Positions 16,471-25,773 of a stretch of DNA of 64,000 nt are shown here, piece after piece. The notes under the pieces are model-generated. The model searched no databases. It was not told where the DNA came from and worked only from the letters and a program-made list of their open reading frames with translations. Source of the DNA: Thalassospira xiamenensis M-5 = DSM 17429 (lineage in GTDB: Bacteria > Pseudomonadota > Alphaproteobacteria > Rhodospirillales > Thalassospiraceae); the NCBI RefSeq assembly GCF_000300235.2, contig NZ_CP004388.1:663501-727500 (forward strand), given 5' to 3'. Position numbers and translations under genes: made by a program. The first letter of the stretch is position 1, and each line of letters starts with the position of its first letter.

Positions 16471-18114
16471 ATGACGCAAGATTTGTTCGACCCGTTCGCC
16501 CCCATGCCCGAAGAACCCGCGAAACCGGGAAATCTACCGGAATTTTCGGTCTCCGATCTTTCCAATGCGCTTAAACGCACGGTCGAGGATGCGTTTTCGT
16601 TTGTGCGTGTGCGCGGCGAGATTTCCGGCTTCAAGCGCGCAAGCAGCGGTCACATGTATCTGGCCCTCAAAGACGATCAGGCGGTGCTGGACGGTGTTTG
16701 CTGGCGCGGGCAGGCATCCAAGCTTGGCATCGCACCCGAAGACGGCATGGAAGTCATTGTAACCGGCAGATTGACGACATTCCCTGGGCGATCAAAATAC
16801 CAGATTGTCATCGAAACGATGGAGGTTGCCGGCGAAGGTGCGCTTCTGAAACTTCTGGAAGAACGCAAAAAGAAACTTGCCGCCGAAGGACTGTTTGATG
16901 CGGATCGCAAAAAGCCGATCCCGTTCCTGCCCGATGTCATCGGGATTGTAACATCCCCGACCGGGGCGGTGATCCGCGATATCATGCATCGTTTGCGCGA
17001 ACGTTTCCCGCGCCGGGTTCTGTTATGGCCCGTATTGGTACAGGGAACCGGTGCCGCCGAACAGGTCGCGCAGGCCGTGCGCGGTTTCAATGATCTTTTG
17101 CCCTATGGCAATATTCCGCGTCCCGACGTCCTGATTGTTGCGCGCGGTGGCGGGTCGTTGGAAGACCTTTGGGCATTTAACGAGGAAATCATTGCCCGCG
17201 CGGTGGCGGAATCCGACATTCCGGTGATTTCCGCAGTCGGTCATGAAACCGATACCACCCTGATTGATTTCGTGTCGGACCTGCGTGCGCCTACTCCGAC
17301 GGGGGCGGCGGAAAAGGCCGTTCCGGTGCGGCTTGATTTGATTGCTCAGGTCGAGGAAGACGGGCTTCGTCTGACGCAGGCGGTCCGTCGGCTTGGTGTG
17401 GAAAAACGCACCGCCCTTGAAAGTCTTGCGCGTGGTCTTGGCGATCCGCGCCGGATGCTTGAGGAACGCAGCCAGACCCTTGATAACTGGGCCGACCGGC
17501 TGCCTCGTGCGGCAGGCAGTGTCTTGCAGCAGGCGCGCGCACGCCTGAACGAAGCCGGGGCACGGTTGGTTAGCCCGCGTGAACAGCTTTCAGAAAAACG
17601 CGGGCGATTGGAAAATGCCGGTCTGCGACTGGATGGGGCGATCAAATCCGCCATCCAGATGCAAAAGGCACGTCTTGATCAGGCCGCCGCCGGACTTCGC
17701 CCGGCAAATGCCAGACGCGATATCACACGCGACCGCAAACAGATCGATGATCTGGCCGGTCGGATGCAGGCGGCGGTTAAAAATATCCTGAACCGCGAAG
17801 CCGAAGGACTGGCGCGGTATGATCGTCTTTTGGAAAGCTATTCGTATCGCAATGTTCTCAAACGCGGCTTTGCCGTGGTGCGCGGTGCGGATGAAGGTTT
17901 GATTGGCAAAGCATCGGATTTAATTGCCGGGCAGGGTTACATTCTGGAAATGCAGGATGGACGTGCCGATGTAACAGCAGGGACGTATTCCTCTGGAGCA
18001 TCCGAGGCGGCACCGGTTGCCACGGTCGCGCCGAAATCGGCTGCCAAACCGAAACCGGCCCGGAAAAAAGACCCGGCCCCCAAAGATGACGACAGGCAAG
18101 GGAGCCTTCTGTAA
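16471..18114 (+). CDS. xseA: Exodeoxyribonuclease VII large subunit XseA
   Basis: 547 residues; the usual length is about 450, and the extra part is a C-terminal Ala/Lys/Pro-rich tail (about 510-547). The N-terminal OB-fold (FSVSDLSNALKRTVEDAF and VRVRGEISGFKRASSGHMYLALKD) is followed by the nuclease domain (GVVTSPTGAVIRDIMHRL-like segment, VARGGGSLEDLWAFNEE, SAVGHETD) and a long coiled region. It degrades single-stranded DNA with XseB, which is not in the window. A GTG at 16462 is an alternative start. Confidence 0.95.
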   Translation: MTQDLFDPFAPMPEEPAKPGNLPEFSVSDLSNALKRTVEDAFSFVRVRGEISGFKRASSGHMYLALKDDQAVLDGVCWRGQASKLGIAPEDGMEVIVTGRLTTFPGRSKYQIVIETMEVAGEGALLKLLEERKKKLAAEGLFDADRKKPIPFLPDVIGIVTSPTGAVIRDIMHRLRERFPRRVLLWPVLVQGTGAAEQVAQAVRGFNDLLPYGNIPRPDVLIVARGGGSLEDLWAFNEEIIARAVAESDIPVISAVGHETDTTLIDFVSDLRAPTPTGAAEKAVPVRLDLIAQVEEDGLRLTQAVRRLGVEKRTALESLARGLGDPRRMLEERSQTLDNWADRLPRAAGSVLQQARARLNEAGARLVSPREQLSEKRGRLENAGLRLDGAIKSAIQMQKARLDQAAAGLRPANARRDITRDRKQIDDLAGRMQAAVKNILNREAEGLARYDRLLESYSYRNVLKRGFAVVRGADEGLIGKASDLIAGQGYILEMQDGRADVTAGTYSSGASEAAPVATVAPKSAAKPKPARKKDPAPKDDDRQGSLL

Positions 18115-18974
18115 TGCGTTTCGCAATGAAGATGTTTTTGGCGGCAACCGGTTTGATGGCGTCATGCGTTGGGGCAATCGCGGCCGAGCCGACCTATCAG
18201 GGCCAGTTTGTTCAGGGCGGCATCGTGTTCGGTCAGGCCGAACCCGGAAGCAGCATCCTTCTGGATGGCAAGGCGATTGATACGATTGGCCCGGACGGGG
18301 CGTTTATCCTTGGCTTCCCGCGCGATTACGAGGGGCCGGCGAAGCTGACACTGCGCAAGGCTGATGGGGCAGTCGAAGAATATGCCTATGACATCGGTGA
18401 TCGTGAATTCGATATCCAGCGGATTGATGGCCTGCCGCCCAAGATGGTGACGCCGGACCCGGAGGTCATGGAACGGATCAGGGATGACTCGCGTCAGGCC
18501 CGCGAAGCCCGCGTCGAACGGTTTACGCAGGAATTTTACAAGAACGGCTTTATCTGGCCGGTTCTGGGCCCGATCAGCGGTGTCTATGGATCGCAACGCA
18601 TCTTGAATGGTGAACCGCGCGCCCCGCATTGGGGGGTGGATATTGCCGTTCCCACCGGCACACAGGTCGTGGCCCCGGCGGACGGGATTGTGACGCTGGC
18701 GCATCCCGATATGTATTTTTCCGGGGCGACCCTGTTTATTGATCACGGGCTTGGCATGGTTTCGGCCTTTTTGCATCTGTCGGAAATCGATGTGAAAGTC
18801 GGCGATGTCGTTCGGCAGGGTGATCCGATTGCCAAGGTCGGGGCAAGTGGCCGGGCAACCGGACCGCATCTGGATTGGCGGATCAATGTCGGGGATGCCC
18901 GTGTTGACGCCGCCCTGCTTGTGCCGCCGATGGAAGATGCACAAAAGGCCGCGAAGGTGAAGGCCAGCAATTGA
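18114..18974 (+). CDS. M23-family metallopeptidase (secreted, LytM type)
   Basis: 286 residues with a signal peptide of about 24 residues (ending AIAAEP). After a beta-rich N-terminal region (about 25-130), the M23 domain has HWGVDIAVPTGT, with the zinc His and Asp, then HLSEIDV and GPHLDWRI. The last motif reads His-Leu-Asp where the classical LytM site has His-x-His, so one expected zinc ligand is Asp. It is a periplasmic peptidoglycan endopeptidase or an EnvC-like amidase activator. The ATG overlaps the xseA stop by one base, with AGGGAG (18099-18104) upstream, so it is coupled to xseA. Confidence 0.88.
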   Translation: MRFAMKMFLAATGLMASCVGAIAAEPTYQGQFVQGGIVFGQAEPGSSILLDGKAIDTIGPDGAFILGFPRDYEGPAKLTLRKADGAVEEYAYDIGDREFDIQRIDGLPPKMVTPDPEVMERIRDDSRQAREARVERFTQEFYKNGFIWPVLGPISGVYGSQRILNGEPRAPHWGVDIAVPTGTQVVAPADGIVTLAHPDMYFSGATLFIDHGLGMVSAFLHLSEIDVKVGDVVRQGDPIAKVGASGRATGPHLDWRINVGDARVDAALLVPPMEDAQKAAKVKASN

Positions 18975-19003
18975 TGACGAATAAACAATAAGGAACCTCT
19001 GCC

Positions 19004-20551
19004 ATGAAAAAGCACGGAGCCGTCGCCGCAGGACATGATGTCACCGCACGCGCGGCTGCCGATGTGCTTGAGGCGGGCGGCAATGCCTTTGATGCGGTCA
19101 CTGCGGCGATGTGGACGGCGTGCGTGGCGGAGCCGGTTCTGGCATCATTGGGCGGCGGCGGGTTTGTCATGGCACGCCCGGCGGGAAAACCGCCCCGGCT
19201 TTATGATTTTTTTGTCGAAACCCCGCTTGCCAAACGCCCGCGCGAAGAACTTGAATTCGAAAGCCGGTTTGCGACATTTGCCGGGGGTGTCACTCAGGAA
19301 TTTCACGGCGGATATGGTTCGGTTGCAACACCGGGCGTGGTTGCCGGTATTTTCAAGCTGCATGACGATCTTGGATCCCTGCCGATGGCGATGCTGGCCG
19401 AACCGGCAATTACAGCCGCACGCGACGGGATCAAGCTGGATGCGTTTCAACGGTATGTCATGGGGATCGTAACCCCGCTTATGGCTTTTTCCAAAGATAG
19501 CCGGGCCGTTTTCGGTGCAGCGGGGCATCAGGACGAAGACGGATTTGAATTGCCAGACGAGGGCTCCATTCTTCGTCAGGCAGATATGGCCGATAGCATT
19601 GAATATTTGCTGCGGACCGGGGCTGATGGTTTTTATCACGGCGATCTTGGTCATGCGCTGGTGACCGAATGCCGGGAATATGGCGGCTATCTGACAGGGG
19701 CGGATTTGGCGGCATACCGCGTTCTGGTCCGTGATCCGCTATTGATCGCCGGACGCAACGGGCGGTTTGTTTTAAACCCGCCACCGGCGTCGGGCGGGGT
19801 TCTGGTTGGCTTCGGGCTTAAGCTTGCGCGCGAAATTGAACTCGGGGCATTTGGATCGGCCCGTCATCTTGAAGCCATTTCGCGCATTCTTCATGCCACC
19901 GGGCTGGCACGCAGCGAACATGGCGCAAGCCCGGCGATCCTTGCCGACGAATTTTGCGAATCCTACCGGTCTATGATTGGCGAACGCCCGCTTAGCCAGA
20001 ATGGCACGACCCATATTTCCGTGGTTGATGGCGATGGCAATCTTGCTGCGGCGACGATTTCAAACGGGTCCTGTTCCGGGCGCATGGTGCCGGGGACTGG
20101 TATCATGCTTAATAACATGCTGGGCGAGGCGGATCTGTCACCCGACGGGTTCCATCACTGGCCATGCGGTGTGCGGATGACATCGATGATGACCCCGGCC
20201 CTGTATCTGGCGGGCAATGGTGATGCGATTGCACTTGGGTCTGGCGGGTCAAACCGCATTCGTTCGACCATGTTGCAGGTGATGCTGAATATCGATGCCT
20301 ATGACATGACCCTGCATGGGGCGGTGGCGGCACCGCGGCTTCATGTCGAAGACAGTCTTTTGTCTGTCGAACCGGGATTTGACGGATCGCTTCTGGACGA
20401 TCTTAGCCTTGAAGACCAGCAACGCTGGGATACGGAGGATATGTTCTTTGGCGGTGTTCACGCCGCCAAGGTCAGTCACGGCGGGAAAAAATTCAATGCG
20501 GTGGGGGATGCCAGACGCAATGGCCACCAAGTGGTGATTGCTGATCTGTAA
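19004..20551 (+). CDS. ggt: Gamma-glutamyltransferase family protein
   Basis: 515 residues. The start region AAGHDVTARAAADVLEAGGNAFDA is typical of the N-terminal nucleophile hydrolase. NGTTHISVVDGDGN places the autoprocessing nucleophile Thr at 335, and GSGGSNRIRSTMLQ is the conserved glycine-rich motif near the oxyanion site. No signal peptide is visible, unlike periplasmic E. coli Ggt, so it may be cytosolic. The SNGSCSGRMVPGTGIMLNNML stretch is the usual substrate-binding region. It cleaves gamma-glutamyl bonds (glutathione or similar). It starts 29 bp after the M23 gene. Confidence 0.9.
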   Translation: MKKHGAVAAGHDVTARAAADVLEAGGNAFDAVTAAMWTACVAEPVLASLGGGGFVMARPAGKPPRLYDFFVETPLAKRPREELEFESRFATFAGGVTQEFHGGYGSVATPGVVAGIFKLHDDLGSLPMAMLAEPAITAARDGIKLDAFQRYVMGIVTPLMAFSKDSRAVFGAAGHQDEDGFELPDEGSILRQADMADSIEYLLRTGADGFYHGDLGHALVTECREYGGYLTGADLAAYRVLVRDPLLIAGRNGRFVLNPPPASGGVLVGFGLKLAREIELGAFGSARHLEAISRILHATGLARSEHGASPAILADEFCESYRSMIGERPLSQNGTTHISVVDGDGNLAAATISNGSCSGRMVPGTGIMLNNMLGEADLSPDGFHHWPCGVRMTSMMTPALYLAGNGDAIALGSGGSNRIRSTMLQVMLNIDAYDMTLHGAVAAPRLHVEDSLLSVEPGFDGSLLDDLSLEDQQRWDTEDMFFGGVHAAKVSHGGKKFNAVGDARRNGHQVVIADL

Positions 20552-20567
20552 TCTGGCTTGAACCACC

Positions 20568-21053
20568 TTAACGCGGAATTTCGTCCGCGGGGCGGACGTC
20601 AAGCAACGGAGCCGCATCTATATTTTCCGCATTCATCATGGTGGCAACCCGCTGCATGGATGACAAAAGCTGCGTCTTTTCCCAATCTGGCAGGGCATCG
20701 AACTGCGATATGAATTCTTCGTGCAGCATGGTGGGGGCTGCTTTTAATACGTTCTGACCTGCATCTGTCAGAACCGTATTGACCACACGCTTGTCCGTGG
20801 TGCTGCGTCGGCGTTCTGCCAGCCCGCGCTGTTCAAGGCGGTTCAGGATTGTGGTAACCGTTGCCTGGCTAAGTGACACATGATTGGAAATGCGGCGCAC
20901 CGTAACGTTCTGCAATTCGTCAATCGCGCGCAGGACCATCACCTGCGGGATGGTCAGGCCACAGGCTTTCATCATCCTTTTGGAATGCAGATCGGTTGCG
21001 CGGATGATCTGGCGCAATGCGACCAGAATGTCCTGCCAGTAGGCCTGTGTCAT
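20568..21053 (-). CDS. MarR-family transcriptional regulator
   Basis: 161 residues with the winged-helix layout of MarR: an N-terminal dimer helix, VRRISNHVSLSQATVTTILNRLEQRGL as the recognition helix region and RRRSTTDKRVVNTVLTDAG as the wing. The C terminus (SMQRVATMMNAENIDAAPLL) completes the dimer. It is convergent with the gamma-glutamyltransferase gene. An inverted repeat 45-65 bp upstream of the start suggests autoregulation. Confidence 0.92.
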   Translation of the reverse strand: MTQAYWQDILVALRQIIRATDLHSKRMMKACGLTIPQVMVLRAIDELQNVTVRRISNHVSLSQATVTTILNRLEQRGLAERRRSTTDKRVVNTVLTDAGQNVLKAAPTMLHEEFISQFDALPDWEKTQLLSSMQRVATMMNAENIDAAPLLDVRPADEIPR

Positions 21054-21098
21054 TATGGTTTCCTCGGGCGATAGCTCTTACGCCACTCGGTAAAGGGG

Positions 21099-21116
21099 AT
21101 TGATCGCATTATCAAT
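21099..21116. promoter_or_regulatory. Candidate MarR operator
   Basis: ATTGAT (21099-21104) and ATCAAT (21111-21116) form an exact inverted repeat with 6 bp between, upstream of the MarR gene start at 21053. This size and symmetry fit a MarR dimer site. Confidence 0.5.
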
Positions 21117-21147
21117 GCAATTTGTCCTGCAACAAAGGATGCTGATC

Positions 21148-21816
21148 CTAATTTCCCCGAATGCGACGTGTGGCGAAAAAGATCATCGCGAAAATAGCGA
21201 TCAGAACAAGCGTTACACCAGCGATCAACATGGCCTGATTGAGGCGCAGATCATATTCCTGTTTGCGTTCGACATAGGCGATAACCTGTCGGCGAAGCTG
21301 ATCCATTTCCGGTGTGATATCGAAACTCGTTCGATACATCGTTGCCCCGGCACGTGATAGAAGATCGTTGGTTTTGTTCATGCGTTCGATGAACATCGCA
21401 AAGCGTTCTTCGGTCGCGGCGAGCTCGTCAAGCGGGCCGTCTTTCACGTCGCCATCTTTGGTGCGGGCGATTGAAAGTCTGGTTTGGGTCAGATCATCAC
21501 CGTCTTCGGCGATGCAATCAGACAGCGGCTTTTTCTCGGCACTCTTGCCGCACTCGATCTGGCGATCCCCGAACTTTTCAACGGCTTCTCGCAGATGTGT
21601 CTGCAATTGCTGATCAAGTTCGGCAATCCGTATCCGCACATTCTTTGAACTGCTTTCTATCTTGCCAACATCACCTTCCAGCGCGAATGACGGCCAGACG
21701 GCAAACATTGAACCAACAAAAATCAGAAAAAGCGGGACGACGAAACGCAGCAAAAGGGAACTTCCCCCGGACAAGGTGGAGAGGTATCCACCAGTCTGCT
21801 GCAAGGGTGTTCCCAT
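21148..21816 (-). CDS. Uncharacterised membrane-anchored protein at the end of the lipid A operon
   Basis: 222 residues that I do not recognise. A hydrophobic segment at about 22-45 and another at about 193-216 frame a hydrophilic, helix-prone region with coiled-coil character (KNVRIRIAELDQQLQTHLREAVEKFGDR) and two Cys (near 114 and 124) that could form a disulphide. The topology suggests a periplasmic domain between two membrane anchors and a short basic cytosolic tail (ATRRIRGN). It lies 30 bp downstream of the LpxL-like gene, so it is probably part of the envelope operon. Confidence 0.7.
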   Translation of the reverse strand: MGTPLQQTGGYLSTLSGGSSLLLRFVVPLFLIFVGSMFAVWPSFALEGDVGKIESSSKNVRIRIAELDQQLQTHLREAVEKFGDRQIECGKSAEKKPLSDCIAEDGDDLTQTRLSIARTKDGDVKDGPLDELAATEERFAMFIERMNKTNDLLSRAGATMYRTSFDITPEMDQLRRQVIAYVERKQEYDLRLNQAMLIAGVTLVLIAIFAMIFFATRRIRGN

Positions 21817-21846
21817 TCGGTTAATGCCGGGTGCGATTAACGATGA

Positions 21847-22746
21847 TCAGTTCGGCCAGCGTTTGTGAAGCCACAACCATTGTGCGGGCCGTTCGCGGAT
21901 CCAGCTTTCCATGATCGCGTTAACATCGGTCATGATGCGCAACGTATCTGCCTTTGGATCATCGGTTTTGCTGATCTGTATGTCCGGATAAAACGTCATC
22001 CGGAAATAGGCACCTTTAAGCCGTTCCACCCTGATCGGAATGACAGGGCATTCATAACGAAGTGCGAACTGTGCCAAGGCTGGTGCCGTCATTGCATCGC
22101 GGCCAAAGAAGGGTACGGCAATCCCGTTATTGAGCTTTTGATCAACCAGCATCGCCGCATGGCCACCCCGTTTCAGGAAGGATGCAAATTTTCGGGCACC
22201 CTTCGATCCCTTTGGCACCAGTTCACCGCGAAATCCCCTGCGGACACTTTTGAAAAGTTTGTCGACCCAAGGGTTATCCGGTGCGCGGTAAATGGTCATC
22301 ATATCCATATCAAGCGCATCGCCGATTTTGGTCGAAACTTCCCAGTTTCCGATATGGCCGGTAAAGAACAGGCCCGGTTTGTTATCGGACTTGGTCACCA
22401 GACCGTTTTCAAGGCCCACAATTTCAAGGCGGGAGCTGCCGCAAACGAGATTTGGAAGATGGGGGATTTCCGCGACACTGCGACCGAGATTTTCCCACAT
22501 ATCGGTTATGATGGTTTCGATTTCTGCTGCCGATTTCTCCGGAAAGGCCTTAACCAGATTGTTTCGGGCTTTCTTGCTTTGACCAAGCTTCGGGCCAATC
22601 GTGCGTAAAAGGCTGCCACCGATCTTTGATGCAAGATCAATCGGCATGATCCGGAAAAAGCCAAACAGAAAATAGGCTCCCAATCCCTGCAACGGGTGGG
22701 AAATATATTTCTGTCGTGCTTGATAAAAGGCACTGCGTTCAGGCAT
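21847..22746 (-). CDS. Lipid A late acyltransferase, LpxL/HtrB family
   Basis: 299 residues. The acyltransferase motif is TGHIGNWE with His131 and Glu136 (H-x4-E), preceded by KKARNNLVKAFPE and followed by YRAPDNPWVDKL and DQKLNNGIAVPFFG, all typical of LpxL/LpxM/HtrB proteins. It transfers a secondary acyl chain to Kdo-lipid A at the inner membrane. Its ATG overlaps the end of lpxK by 8 bp, so the two are translationally coupled. Which acyl position it serves cannot be told. Confidence 0.9.
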   Translation of the reverse strand: MPERSAFYQARQKYISHPLQGLGAYFLFGFFRIMPIDLASKIGGSLLRTIGPKLGQSKKARNNLVKAFPEKSAAEIETIITDMWENLGRSVAEIPHLPNLVCGSSRLEIVGLENGLVTKSDNKPGLFFTGHIGNWEVSTKIGDALDMDMMTIYRAPDNPWVDKLFKSVRRGFRGELVPKGSKGARKFASFLKRGGHAAMLVDQKLNNGIAVPFFGRDAMTAPALAQFALRYECPVIPIRVERLKGAYFRMTFYPDIQISKTDDPKADTLRIMTDVNAIMESWIRERPAQWLWLHKRWPN

Positions 22747-23710
22747 CGGACAACACCGCCGTAATTATTTTCTCCAGCTGGTCCGGGGCTTCGAATTCCA
22801 GCCCAATATCAAGGGTGCTTATGCCGTTCCGCCGCCCGGCAGGCAAGCGCATCAAGTCTTTTTCTGTCGTGACCAAATCGGCATTCAACGCCTTGGCTTT
22901 TTGATGCAACTCCGCCAATTCGGACGCACGGAACGGATGATGATCCGCAAAGTCGACGGTCGCAACAATATCGGCACCGACTGCGCGCAGACTATCATGG
23001 AATTTGGCCGGGCGGGCAATCCCCGCAAAGGCGAGAACCCTGCGTCCGGCAAATTCGGCGCCATTGCAGGGAACAATGCGGGCGCGCAAAACCGGAACCG
23101 ACGCGGGCAGGTTTTTCAGGAACGGCGGATTGCCATCGCCGATCAGAATGATCGCACGAACTTTGGCCAATCCCTGTTCAAGGGTTTCGCGCATCGGGCC
23201 TGCGGGAATGACGCGACCGTTTCCAATCCCGAAAACGCTGTCGACAACCGCAAAGCTGCAATCCTTGATTAACGATGGATTTTGCAGTCCGTCATCCAGA
23301 ATGATGGCCTCTGCCCCGGCATTTCTGGCCGTTTCGGCGCCCATACCCCGGTCCCGCGAAATCCATGCCGGCGCCGTTCGCGCCAGAAGCAGCGGCTCGT
23401 CCCCGACATCGGCTGCGGTGTCCTTCATCGGATCAACACGGTGCGGGCCGGTTTCCCGGCCGCCATATCCACGGCTCAGGAAATGGGCCTGAATGCCCAT
23501 TTTGTGCAACGTGTGATACAGCGCGATTGCGGTCGGTGTTTTACCCGCACCGCCGATGGTAAAGTTGCCAACGCAGAAAACCTTGCATCCCGGATGGCGC
23601 ATGGTTGTTGTCATCGCCCGAATGCCTGCACCTGCGCGCCACAGCAGGGAAAAAGGCGACAGTGCCTTGGCCATGCAGCCGTCTGCCAGCCAGAAATCAG
23701 GCGCGCGCAT
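22739..23710 (-). CDS. lpxK: Tetraacyldisaccharide 4'-kinase LpxK
   Basis: 323 residues. MRAPDFW starts the protein; the P-loop is VGNFTIGGAGKTPT (48-60), and DDGLQNPSLIKD is the family-specific Walker B region. It phosphorylates the 4' position of the lipid A disaccharide. The ATG at 23710 overlaps the end of waaA by 14 bp; a TTG at 23716 is possible. Confidence 0.96.
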   Translation of the reverse strand: MRAPDFWLADGCMAKALSPFSLLWRAGAGIRAMTTTMRHPGCKVFCVGNFTIGGAGKTPTAIALYHTLHKMGIQAHFLSRGYGGRETGPHRVDPMKDTAADVGDEPLLLARTAPAWISRDRGMGAETARNAGAEAIILDDGLQNPSLIKDCSFAVVDSVFGIGNGRVIPAGPMRETLEQGLAKVRAIILIGDGNPPFLKNLPASVPVLRARIVPCNGAEFAGRRVLAFAGIARPAKFHDSLRAVGADIVATVDFADHHPFRASELAELHQKAKALNADLVTTEKDLMRLPAGRRNGISTLDIGLEFEAPDQLEKIITAVLSDA

Positions 23711-24983
23711 TGGCAACCTCCCCGGTTAAAAGCGGGGTGATCGCATCAATGGTTCGTTCGAGAACCTCGGCCTTTGAATTGGCATATGCCAAGGCGGCAT
23801 TTGCCAGTGCGCTCGCCTTTTCCGGTTGGGTCAGAAGAATATCAATCTGCCTTGTCAGGTCGTCACGATCAGCAACCGGTCGGCAGGCGTGTGCTGTAAG
23901 AAGTTCCTGACTGATCTCGCTAAAATTGCTCATATCGGGGCCATGCAGAATGGCGCATCCAAGCCGTGCCGGTTCAAGCGGGTTTTGCCCGCCGGACGCA
24001 CAAAGGGATTTTCCGATCAGGCAAACCGGTGCAATCCGGTAATAAAGCCCCATTTCCCCCATCGTATCGCCAAGATAGATGTCGATATCTTCGGTGATTT
24101 TGTGCCCCAGGCTTCGGCGGGCAACGCGCAATCCCTGCGCAATCAGATCCGCCTCGATTTCATCAGCACGATCCGGATGGCGGGGAACAATAACTGTCAA
24201 AAGGCCTTCATGCTTTAGCGAAAGTGCTTGATGAACCTGTGCGCACGCCAGTTCCTCGCCCTCAAACGTACTTGCCGCAAGCCATACCGGGCGGGTGCCG
24301 ATCTGCGATTGCAGTTCGGTTAGGGCGTCGGCTTCGACCGGCAGCGGGGGGGCTGCAAATTTCAGGTTCCCGACGGCGCGCACATCCTTCCCGCCAAGGG
24401 AAACGAACCGTTCGGTTTCCTTGCTTCCTTGCGTCAGGATCAGGTCAAATGCGGAAATGACCGGCGTGATAAAGGATGGAAATCGTGAATAGCTTTTAAA
24501 GCTTCTGGCCGAAATGCGGCCATTAAGCAGTGCCAGTCTGGTGCCTGCCTTCTTGGCCTTGGTCAGAATATTGGGCCAGAAATCACTTTCAAGCCAAAGA
24601 GCCGCATCCGGTTTCCAGTGATGCAGAAAACGCGCAACGCAAACCTGACGATCAATGGGGATGAACTGATGGATCACCCCTTCCGGAAGGCGCTGATACA
24701 TCATTGCCGCCGACGTAACGGTGCCGGTGGTGACAAGGATCGAGGTTTCGGGAAAACGCGCACGAATGGCATCAATCACCGGCAGGGACGACAGGGATTC
24801 GCCAACACTGGCACCATGTATCCAGACGAGCTTCCCCTTCGGGCGCAATGCACTGGCATGACCGAACCGTTCACCGATCCGTCCTGCATCTTCCTTGCCG
24901 CGTTTTTTGCGCCGTTGCAGATAAATGCCAAGTACCGGACCCAAAAGCCGTGTCGCCACGCGATAGGCGTAAAACAGGCTCAT
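23697..24983 (-). CDS. waaA: 3-deoxy-D-manno-octulosonic acid transferase WaaA (KdtA)
   Basis: 428 residues. The GT-B fold Kdo transferase shows VWIHGASVGESLSSLPVI in the N-terminal lobe, LALLNGRISARSFKSY, WLAASTFEGEE and ending ASGGQNPLEPARLGCAILHGPDMSNF, the donor-binding signature. It adds Kdo to lipid IVA at the inner leaflet. The start overlaps the upstream acyltransferase stop by 4 bp (ATGA). Confidence 0.97.
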   Translation of the reverse strand: MSLFYAYRVATRLLGPVLGIYLQRRKKRGKEDAGRIGERFGHASALRPKGKLVWIHGASVGESLSSLPVIDAIRARFPETSILVTTGTVTSAAMMYQRLPEGVIHQFIPIDRQVCVARFLHHWKPDAALWLESDFWPNILTKAKKAGTRLALLNGRISARSFKSYSRFPSFITPVISAFDLILTQGSKETERFVSLGGKDVRAVGNLKFAAPPLPVEADALTELQSQIGTRPVWLAASTFEGEELACAQVHQALSLKHEGLLTVIVPRHPDRADEIEADLIAQGLRVARRSLGHKITEDIDIYLGDTMGEMGLYYRIAPVCLIGKSLCASGGQNPLEPARLGCAILHGPDMSNFSEISQELLTAHACRPVADRDDLTRQIDILLTQPEKASALANAALAYANSKAEVLERTIDAITPLLTGEVANARA

Positions 24984-25753
24984 TTGGCGCTTTCCTGCTC
25001 TGCCGCTGCCATGGCCGAACGCTTCTGTTTGGGAAGTTCATCCGGTCCGGCGGGCTCAATCACGTCAAGGCCAAGCTTGCGGTCGCTTTGCTGTGTCAGC
25101 CTGGTCAAGGCTGCTTCCAGCTCCAGCCGCTTTTCCTCCAGCCCGGCATCATCCAGATCCCGTCCGATATGGATCGGATCGCCCCAGCTAAAAACGCCTT
25201 TTGAAAACGGAAGCGGCAGCACGAACCGGTCCCAACTGCCAAAGACGCGCCGGTTTGATGCCGAATAGGTCAGCGGGAAAATCGGAACGCCTGCAAGCTT
25301 TGCCGCCTGCACAATGCCATCCGAAATCCGCATGCGCGGTCCACGCGGTCCATCCGGGGTCATGCCGACGACTTCACCGGATTTCAGCGCCTTCAGAATG
25401 CGCCGCAACGCTGCCGCACCGCCTTTGCCCTGCCCGGTTGACCCTGCAATCGTGGCAATCCCGAAATGACCAATGGTGCGGGAAATGATTTCACCATCGC
25501 GATGCGATGAAATCAGCATGTTAAACGGGCGGTCACCGGCAACCGAACGCCATGTATAGGGCATCATCAGCAAACGCTGATGCCAGAAAGCCACGATAAA
25601 GGGTTTGCCTTCCGTCAGGAAATGGGCAGGATGATCCCCGCCTTCCGTGTGCCAGCGACCGGTGAGCCGGACGAACCGGATATAGGCTGCCGCAAGCCAG
25701 CACAAAGTGCTACGCGCCTGATCGCTTTTTATGATCCGCTTATGCAACTGCAC
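24980..25753 (-). CDS. DUF374 lysophospholipid acyltransferase-like protein
   Basis: 257 residues. FIVAFWHQRLLMMPY and TPDGPRGPRMRISDGIVQAAKLAGVPIFPLTY are the DUF374 signature; the family belongs to the PlsC-like acyltransferase superfamily and is found next to waaA in many alpha- and epsilonproteobacteria. The substrate is not proven, but a lipid A or Kdo-lipid A acyl transfer is likely. It sits between msbA and waaA, with a 20 bp gap to msbA. A C-terminal Lys/Glu/Ala tail is probably disordered. Confidence 0.88.
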   Translation of the reverse strand: MQLHKRIIKSDQARSTLCWLAAAYIRFVRLTGRWHTEGGDHPAHFLTEGKPFIVAFWHQRLLMMPYTWRSVAGDRPFNMLISSHRDGEIISRTIGHFGIATIAGSTGQGKGGAAALRRILKALKSGEVVGMTPDGPRGPRMRISDGIVQAAKLAGVPIFPLTYSASNRRVFGSWDRFVLPLPFSKGVFSWGDPIHIGRDLDDAGLEEKRLELEAALTRLTQQSDRKLGLDVIEPAGPDELPKQKRSAMAAAEQESAK

Positions 25754-25773
25754 GCCAGTTTATCCCGAATGTT

